Source of the DNA: Bordetella parapertussis
GTDB taxonomy: Bacteria; Pseudomonadota; Gammaproteobacteria; Burkholderiales; Burkholderiaceae
DNA: 12,504 bases
NCBI GenBank assembly: GCA_945901665.1
Contig: CAMDLJ010000042.1
Coordinates: forward strand, 1-12,504
Reading direction: 5' to 3'
The notes under the pieces were generated by a model. It was not told the origin of the DNA. It did no database searches and worked only from the letters and a program-made list of their open reading frames with translations. Position numbers and translations under genes: made by a program. Positions 7,631 through 12,504 of the stretch are shown in pieces. How positions within the stretch are numbered: position 1 is the first letter of the stretch; the number at the start of each line of letters is the position of its first letter.

Positions 7631-9453
7631 ACGAATTCACCCATCTCACGCTCCCGCAAAAATTGCAGCATTGGGCGCAGCAACGCCCCAACGATGTGGC
7701 TTTGCGCCAAAAAGATTTTGGCATTTGGGGCCCCATCACCTGGCACGATTACGAGCGCCATGCGCGTGAGTTTGGTTTGGGTTTGATGGCCTTGGGTTTG
7801 CCAGCGCAGTCGCGCATCGCCATCATCAGCGAAAACCGCTGTGAATGGGTTTATACCCAGCTGGGGTGCGGCATGGCAGGCATGGTTACCGTGGGCATTT
7901 ACCCCACCAGCCCCGCCGCAGAAGTGGCCTACCTGCTGCAAGCGGCCGATGTGGGTGCCGTGGTCTGCGAGGACCAAGAGCAACTCGATAAGGTGCTCGA
8001 AGCCATGCCCGAATTGTCCGCAACGCCGCTCATGGTCGTCATCGACCCGAAAGGCTTGCGCCACTACAGCGATACGGCATGGAAAAGTTTCGAATCGGTA
8101 TGTCAGTTGGGGCGCGATACACCAGAAGCCATGCGCCAAGCCCAGGTGCGCACCTTGGCGCAGCAAGCGCCCGATGACATTGCCTTGATGATCTTCACCT
8201 CAGGCTCCACCGGGCGGCCCAAAGCGGCCATGATTTCATACGGCAACATCACCGCCATGGCCTTGGGGGCGCAGCATTACTACCACTGCGACGCCCAGGA
8301 TGGCATGTTGTCTTACTTGCCTTTGTGCCATGTGGCCGAGCAAATATTCACCATTTCCTTGCCGATGCAGTCGGGTGCGGTGGTGAACTTTGCCGAATCG
8401 ATCCGCACCGTGCAAAGCGATTTGCGCGAAATTGCGCCCACCATCTTTCTCGGCGTGCCCCGCATTTGGGAAAAAATGCACGCTTCAATGGTGTTGAAAA
8501 TGCGCGAGGCCAGTGCATCGCAGCGTTGGTTGTTTGAACAAGCCTTTGCAGCGGTTGAGGGTTTTGCGGATCGGCCGCGCCGCACCTGGACCGGGTTGCA
8601 AAAAGCGCATTACGCTTTTTGGTATGCATTGGTTTTTCGCGCCTTGTGTAATTTTTTGGGCTTGCGCGAATGCCGCCGAGCCATGTCCGGCGCAGCGCCG
8701 GTATCGCCCGACCTGCTGCGGTTTTTTAGAATCATTGGGGTGCAAATCACCGAAGGCTACGGCATGACCGAAACCGCGGGCATTGCCACCTTGCAGCGCG
8801 ACAGTGGCTCGCCTTTGGGAACCGTGGGCGACCCCATTCCGGGCTTGGAAGCCCGCTTGGCCGAGGATGGCGAGCTGTTGCTGCGGGGTCCCACGGTCTT
8901 CAAGGGCTACTTCCGCAACCCCGAAGCCACAGCGCAAGCGATCGACGCACAAGGCTGGCTGCACACGGGCGACATTGCCCAGTGGGTGCCCACGCCCGAC
9001 TTGCCGCAGGGCCAAGAAATCAAAATTGTGGACCGCAAAAAAGACATCATGATCACGGCCGGGGGTAAAAACATCTCGCCCAGTGAAATCGAAAACATGC
9101 TCAAGTTTTCGGGCTTCATCAAAGAGGCCATCATCGTGGCCGATAAACGCCACTTTGTCAGCGCTTTGATCCAAGTCGATGGTGAGACGGTGGGCAAATG
9201 GGCCGAAGAAAAGGCCATCACTTACACCAACTTCAAAAGCTTGGCCGAACATGCGGCGGTGCGCGAGTTGGTGGCTCAAGAGGTGGAGGCGGTCAACCGG
9301 CGCATGCCCCAAGTGCAGCATGTGCGCAAATTTCACTTGCTGACCAAGGAGTTGGACCACGATGACGGCGAAGTCACCGCGACCATGAAAATTCGCCGCG
9401 AAAGTATTGCATCCAAATACAGGGATGAAGTGGAAACCATGTACCGTGGCTGA
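7627..9453 (+). CDS. Long-chain-type acyl-CoA synthetase (AMP-forming)
   Basis: This 608-residue ANL enzyme belongs to the FAA1/long-chain fatty acyl-CoA synthetase branch and would convert a carboxylic acid, ATP and CoA to acyl-CoA at the cytoplasmic face. The motifs are intact: FTSGSTGRPK at 190-199, GYGMTETAG at 378-385, HTGD at 446-449, DRKKDIMITAGGKNISPSE from 469, and the likely catalytic lysine K588 in TATMKIRR. The start is uncertain. TTG at 7627 gives a four-base TTGA overlap with livF; GTG at 7618 is the alternative and adds three residues. Homology-like sequence (EFTHLTLPQKL) begins right after either. Being fused by overlap to a complete importer suggests it activates the imported compound. 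Chain length is not inferable; many relatives with this context act on aromatic or branched acids. Confidence 0.9.
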   Translation: MNEFTHLTLPQKLQHWAQQRPNDVALRQKDFGIWGPITWHDYERHAREFGLGLMALGLPAQSRIAIISENRCEWVYTQLGCGMAGMVTVGIYPTSPAAEVAYLLQAADVGAVVCEDQEQLDKVLEAMPELSATPLMVVIDPKGLRHYSDTAWKSFESVCQLGRDTPEAMRQAQVRTLAQQAPDDIALMIFTSGSTGRPKAAMISYGNITAMALGAQHYYHCDAQDGMLSYLPLCHVAEQIFTISLPMQSGAVVNFAESIRTVQSDLREIAPTIFLGVPRIWEKMHASMVLKMREASASQRWLFEQAFAAVEGFADRPRRTWTGLQKAHYAFWYALVFRALCNFLGLRECRRAMSGAAPVSPDLLRFFRIIGVQITEGYGMTETAGIATLQRDSGSPLGTVGDPIPGLEARLAEDGELLLRGPTVFKGYFRNPEATAQAIDAQGWLHTGDIAQWVPTPDLPQGQEIKIVDRKKDIMITAGGKNISPSEIENMLKFSGFIKEAIIVADKRHFVSALIQVDGETVGKWAEEKAITYTNFKSLAEHAAVRELVAQEVEAVNRRMPQVQHVRKFHLLTKELDHDDGEVTATMKIRRESIASKYRDEVETMYRG

Positions 9454-9467
9454 TCTGGGCCTATTTC

Positions 9468-9472
9468 AAGGA
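9468..9472 (+). promoter_or_regulatory. Shine-Dalgarno of the SDR gene
   Basis: AAGGA lies seven bases before the ATG at 9480, inside the 26-base gap after the ligase gene, and supports that start. Confidence 0.65.
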
Positions 9473-9479
9473 CAAACTT

Positions 9480-10388
9480 ATGCCCCAAACCATTCGATTT
9501 GATGAGCGCGTGGCCATTGTCACGGGTGCAGGTGGCGGGCTGGGCCGCTCGCATGCACTGGCCTTGGCCCAGCGCGGAGCCCTGGTGCTGGTCAACGATT
9601 TGGGTGGCAGCGTCCAGGGCCAAGGCGGCGATCAGGCCGCCGCACAACAAGTGGTCAACGAAATCACCGCCGCAGGTGGTAACGCCCTGGCCAATTTTGA
9701 CAACATCGCCACGCCGCAAGGTGCGCAAGCCTTGGTGGACGCGGCCATCAAGGCCTTTGGCCGGGTCGATGTGCTGATCAACAACGCCGGCATTCTGCGC
9801 GACAAATCATTGGTCAAGATGGACCCCGCCGACTTTGAGGCGGTGATCCGTGTGCACCTGATGGGATCGGCTTTGTGCAGCCGCGCAGTCTGGCCGGTGT
9901 TTCAAGAGAGGCAATACGGCCGCATTGTCATGACGACTTCGGCTGCGGGTTTGTATGGCAATTTTGGTCAAAGCAATTACGCAGCCGCCAAGATGGGCCT
10001 GGTCGGCTTGATGAACGCCCTCAAGGACGAAGGTGCCCGTTACGGCATACGCGTCAACACCATTGCGCCCGTGGCGCTGACCCGCATGACCGAAGGTTTG
10101 GGTTTGGCGCAGTTCATGGACCAAGCCAGCCCAGACAAAGTCAGTGCAGCCGTGCTCTACATGGCCAGTGAGGCCTGCGAGCACAGCGGCCAAATCGTGG
10201 CGGCCGGTGCGGGCTATTTTGCGGGCGTGCAAGTGGTGGAGGCCATGGGGGTGCGGGCACCCGAGGGGGAGGCCTCGCCCGAATTTGTCGCCGAGCAATG
10301 GGCAAAGATCCATGACATGTCACAAGCCCGCCCGTTTGCCAATGCCACGCAAGCCTTGGTGGACACCTTTGGCCCGGGGGCAACATGA
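9480..10388 (+). CDS. SDR-family (3R)-hydroxyacyl-CoA dehydrogenase, MFE-2-like
   Basis: This 302-residue short-chain dehydrogenase/reductase is predicted to oxidise a 3-hydroxyacyl-CoA with NAD. The cofactor motif TGAGGGLG lies at 15-22, an acidic D40 after the second strand favours NAD over NADP, NNAG is at 101-104, and the active site is S154 with Y167-x-x-x-K171. NNAGILRDKSLVKM and the long C-terminal part (GAGYF at 243-247, then AEQWAKIHDM at 271-280) match the layout of the dehydrogenase domain of peroxisomal multifunctional enzyme type 2, so the R-stereospecific activity is a reasonable inference. It stands alone, without the MFE-2 hydratase and SCP2 domains. Its stop overlaps the regulator start by four bases (ATGA). 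Confidence 0.9.
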   Translation: MPQTIRFDERVAIVTGAGGGLGRSHALALAQRGALVLVNDLGGSVQGQGGDQAAAQQVVNEITAAGGNALANFDNIATPQGAQALVDAAIKAFGRVDVLINNAGILRDKSLVKMDPADFEAVIRVHLMGSALCSRAVWPVFQERQYGRIVMTTSAAGLYGNFGQSNYAAAKMGLVGLMNALKDEGARYGIRVNTIAPVALTRMTEGLGLAQFMDQASPDKVSAAVLYMASEACEHSGQIVAAGAGYFAGVQVVEAMGVRAPEGEASPEFVAEQWAKIHDMSQARPFANATQALVDTFGPGAT

Positions 10389-11050
10389 GTGCCTCAACGG
10401 TTTGGGTGCAGCCAGAAAAATCAGCTTCCAGCGCTGGCACACCCCTGCGGCGCAGCGCCAAACCCAGGTCCCATAACCGCCACCAAGATTTGCTTCTTGC
10501 GGCCGCCCAGGTGTTTCGCGACAAGGGTTACGCACAGGCCAGCATGCGCGACATCGCCCAGGCCTCGGGCATGATGGCTGGGTCCATTTATTACCACTAT
10601 GCGGCCAAAAGCGATTTGCTGCTGGCCGTGTACACCGAGGGTGTGCGCCTGGTCAGCACCGCGATTGACGAGATTTTGGCCAGTTCGGCCAGTCCCGTGG
10701 TGCAACTCGAGCGGGCTGTGCTGAACCACTTGGAGATGATGCTGGGCACTTTGCCCGGGGCCTCTCCGTTTGCCAGTGTGTTCATCCAGGTGCAGCCACA
10801 TGACTTTCCACAAGAAGGCCGACAAGCCTTGGTCGACTTGCGCCACAGCTATGAAGACAAATTCAAAGTTTTGATGGCCCGCCTGCCCCTGCGCCGAGGC
10901 ACCGATAAAAGCTTGTTGCGCCTGCAATTGATTGGGGCCCTCAACCATGTGCCCATTTGGTACAAGGCCGATGGGCGCAAGTCGCTGAACGCCATCGCCA
11001 AAGCCATGACCGCCCATGTGCGCTGGGCTTTGGAAGAGAGTGCCGCATGA
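10385..11050 (+). CDS. TetR/AcrR-family transcriptional regulator
   Basis: This 221-residue protein has a TetR-type DNA-binding domain at about 33-80: LLLAAAQVFRDKGYAQASM, then DIAQASGMMAGSIYYHY with the recognition helix around 63-72, then KSDLLLAVY. The remaining ~140 residues form the helical ligand-binding part (TLPGASPFASVFIQVQPHDF), which I cannot assign to a named subfamily. A basic, Ser/Ala-rich extension of about 30 residues precedes the domain. It is the only regulator in the window and is co-encoded with CoA-ester enzymes, so a repressor relieved by an acyl-CoA intermediate is likely (known for FadR-, PaaR- and KstR2-like TetR members; inferred here). ATG overlaps the SDR stop as ATGA, so it may autoregulate. 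Confidence 0.92.
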   Translation: MSASTVWVQPEKSASSAGTPLRRSAKPRSHNRHQDLLLAAAQVFRDKGYAQASMRDIAQASGMMAGSIYYHYAAKSDLLLAVYTEGVRLVSTAIDEILASSASPVVQLERAVLNHLEMMLGTLPGASPFASVFIQVQPHDFPQEGRQALVDLRHSYEDKFKVLMARLPLRRGTDKSLLRLQLIGALNHVPIWYKADGRKSLNAIAKAMTAHVRWALEESAA

Positions 11051-11068
11051 AATTTTGTGTCGATACAC

Positions 11069-11074
11069 AAGGAG
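11069..11074 (+). promoter_or_regulatory. Strong Shine-Dalgarno of the acyl-CoA dehydrogenase gene
   Basis: AAGGAG lies seven bases before the ATG at 11082, in the 31-base gap after the regulator gene. It decides the start at 11082 over an in-frame ATG at 11016 that would lie inside the regulator gene. Confidence 0.75.
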
Positions 11075-11081
11075 ATTTCGC

Positions 11082-12266
11082 ATGAGTTTGTCTTGGGATT
11101 GGGACGATGGCGACAGCGAAGAGTTGGCTGCATTGCGCGACTTGGTGCGCCGCTTCATCGACAAAGAAATTGCCCCACACCACGCCCGTTGGGAGCGCGA
11201 GGGCCAGGTCTCGCGTGAACTTTGGCGCAAAGCCGGTGAACTGGGCTTGTTGTGCATGGGCTTGCCCACAGAATTGGGCGGGTCGCAAGCCGATTTTGGC
11301 CACAGTGCAGTCATGGTCCAGGAGTTGGCACGCAGTGGCTTTACCGGCCCTTTGTTTCACTTGCACTCAGAAATTGTGGCCCCGTATCTGCACCATTACG
11401 GCACGCCCGAGCAGCAGCGCACGTGGTTGCCACGCATGGCCAGGGGCGAGGTGATAACGGCCATCGGCATGACCGAGCCGGGCACGGGCAGTGATTTGGC
11501 CAACATCAGCACCCGCGCCACGCCGCATGACGGAGGCTACTTGATCCAGGGGCAAAAAATATTCATCTCCAACGGGCAGTTGGCCGACTTGGTGGTGGTC
11601 GCGGCCAAAACCCAGCCCGAGTTGGGCGCCCGAGGCGTGAGCTTGTTTTTGGTCGACACCACACGACCAGGCTTTGCCCGTGGACGCAATTTGGAAAAAA
11701 TGGGCATGCACGCCCAAGACACCTCGGAGTTGTTTTTCGAAGATGTGTGGGTACCCGCCGATTGCTTGTTGGGACAAGAGGGCAAAGGCTTTGCTTATTT
11801 GATGAACGAGTTGCCCCAAGAGCGCTTGCTCGTGGCCATCTCGGCCGTGGGGGCCATGGAGTCTGGTCTGCGCTGGACCTGTGAATATGTGCAGGAGCGC
11901 AAAGCTTTTGGTGCTCCGCTGGCAGAAAAGCAGGTGATCCGACATGCCTTGGCACAGGCCTATGGCGATGTGCAAGTGGCCCGCAGCTTTTTGAAGGACT
12001 GCTTGCAGCGCCATTTGCGCGGCGAACTCGATACCGCCACCGCGTCGGTGGCCAAGTTTTGGACCACCGAGATGCAGTTTTCGGTGCTCGACCGTTGCGT
12101 GCAGTTGTTTGGTGGCTATGGGTACATGGCAGAGTACCCCATTGCCCGGGCTTGGGCCGATGCGCGGGTGCAGCGCATTTACGGTGGCACCACTGAAATC
12201 ATGAAAGAAATCGTGGCGCGCCACATCTTGGACGCGCCCAGTCCGCGCAAATCCCCCAACGCATAA
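11082..12266 (+). CDS. Acyl-CoA dehydrogenase, LCAD-type catalytic glutamate
   Basis: This 394-residue FAD flavoenzyme introduces the alpha,beta double bond in an acyl-CoA and passes electrons to ETF. Order of parts: N-terminal helical domain (EELAALRDLVRRFIDKE), middle beta domain with MTEPGTGSD at 130-138 and KIFISNG near 162, then the C-terminal helical domain with RKAFGAPLAEKQ. The position that holds the catalytic Glu in medium-chain enzymes is glycine here (YGGTTEIMK, G368). A Glu stands instead in LPQER at E247, where long-chain and isovaleryl-CoA dehydrogenases carry their base, so the enzyme is probably active. Start chosen by the AAGGAG site and by homology beginning at once. Branched or long-chain acyl-CoA substrates are plausible but unproven. 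Ends 22 bp from the convergent lysS. Confidence 0.93.
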   Translation: MSLSWDWDDGDSEELAALRDLVRRFIDKEIAPHHARWEREGQVSRELWRKAGELGLLCMGLPTELGGSQADFGHSAVMVQELARSGFTGPLFHLHSEIVAPYLHHYGTPEQQRTWLPRMARGEVITAIGMTEPGTGSDLANISTRATPHDGGYLIQGQKIFISNGQLADLVVVAAKTQPELGARGVSLFLVDTTRPGFARGRNLEKMGMHAQDTSELFFEDVWVPADCLLGQEGKGFAYLMNELPQERLLVAISAVGAMESGLRWTCEYVQERKAFGAPLAEKQVIRHALAQAYGDVQVARSFLKDCLQRHLRGELDTATASVAKFWTTEMQFSVLDRCVQLFGGYGYMAEYPIARAWADARVQRIYGGTTEIMKEIVARHILDAPSPRKSPNA

Positions 12267-12288
12267 AGCGCCTTGCTGTCTTGTGGGG

Positions 12289-12504
<216 letters not shown>

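Noticed and set aside
8485..9360. Long open frame on the minus strand opposite the second ligase
   Set aside because: It lies fully antisense to a gene with intact ANL motifs, has no recognisable domain, and long antisense frames are common in GC-rich genes.
10421..11314. Long minus-strand open frame across the regulator and dehydrogenase genes
   Set aside because: It spans two convincing plus-strand genes and their junction, and its protein is rich in Gln/His/Gly in the way of shadow frames.

Overview
The window is about 12.5 kb of high-GC, gene-dense bacterial DNA that reads as a Burkholderiales chromosome, most likely Comamonadaceae (Limnohabitans, Rhodoferax or Polaromonas type). The reasons are the heavy use of TTG for leucine, a Bug-family tripartite-tricarboxylate-type binding protein (a hallmark expansion of this order), and a HAAT (branched-chain-amino-acid-type) ABC transporter cluster of a layout common there. 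The taxonomic call is inference from style and content; no rRNA is present.

Layout. 1-126: low-GC-looking leader with a small perfect hairpin and possibly the tail of an upstream gene. 127-2751: a Bug-type periplasmic binding protein followed by a CaiC-like acyl-CoA ligase. 2752-2855: the longest internal gap (104 bp), with a plausible sigma70-like promoter and a short inverted repeat. 2856-12266: nine tightly packed + strand genes: livG-like ATPase, livH-like permease, livM-like permease, HAAT binding protein, livF-like ATPase, long-chain-type acyl-CoA synthetase, MFE-2-like (3R)-hydroxyacyl-CoA dehydrogenase-type SDR, TetR-family regulator, and an acyl-CoA dehydrogenase of the LCAD type. 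12289-12504: the 3' end of lysS (lysyl-tRNA synthetase) on the minus strand, converging on the operon.

How it fits together (inference). The five transporter genes form a complete HAAT importer. The downstream ligase would activate an imported carboxylic acid to its CoA thioester, the acyl-CoA dehydrogenase would introduce a double bond, and the SDR would oxidise a hydroxyacyl-CoA. The TetR protein, encoded inside the run, is the natural candidate acyl-CoA-responsive regulator. Hydratase and thiolase are not in the window, so the cycle is incomplete here. The substrate cannot be named from sequence alone: the transporter label 'branched-chain amino acid' is a family name, and the CoA-ester enzymes beside it point to a carboxylic acid instead.

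Many junctions are 1-4 nt overlaps, so translation is probably coupled. The three genes with strong Shine-Dalgarno sequences are the binding protein, the SDR and the acyl-CoA dehydrogenase. I saw no mobile element, CRISPR array, tRNA or rRNA, and no clear pseudogene. This is a coherent catabolic operon with some unusual details, not an obviously new type of system.
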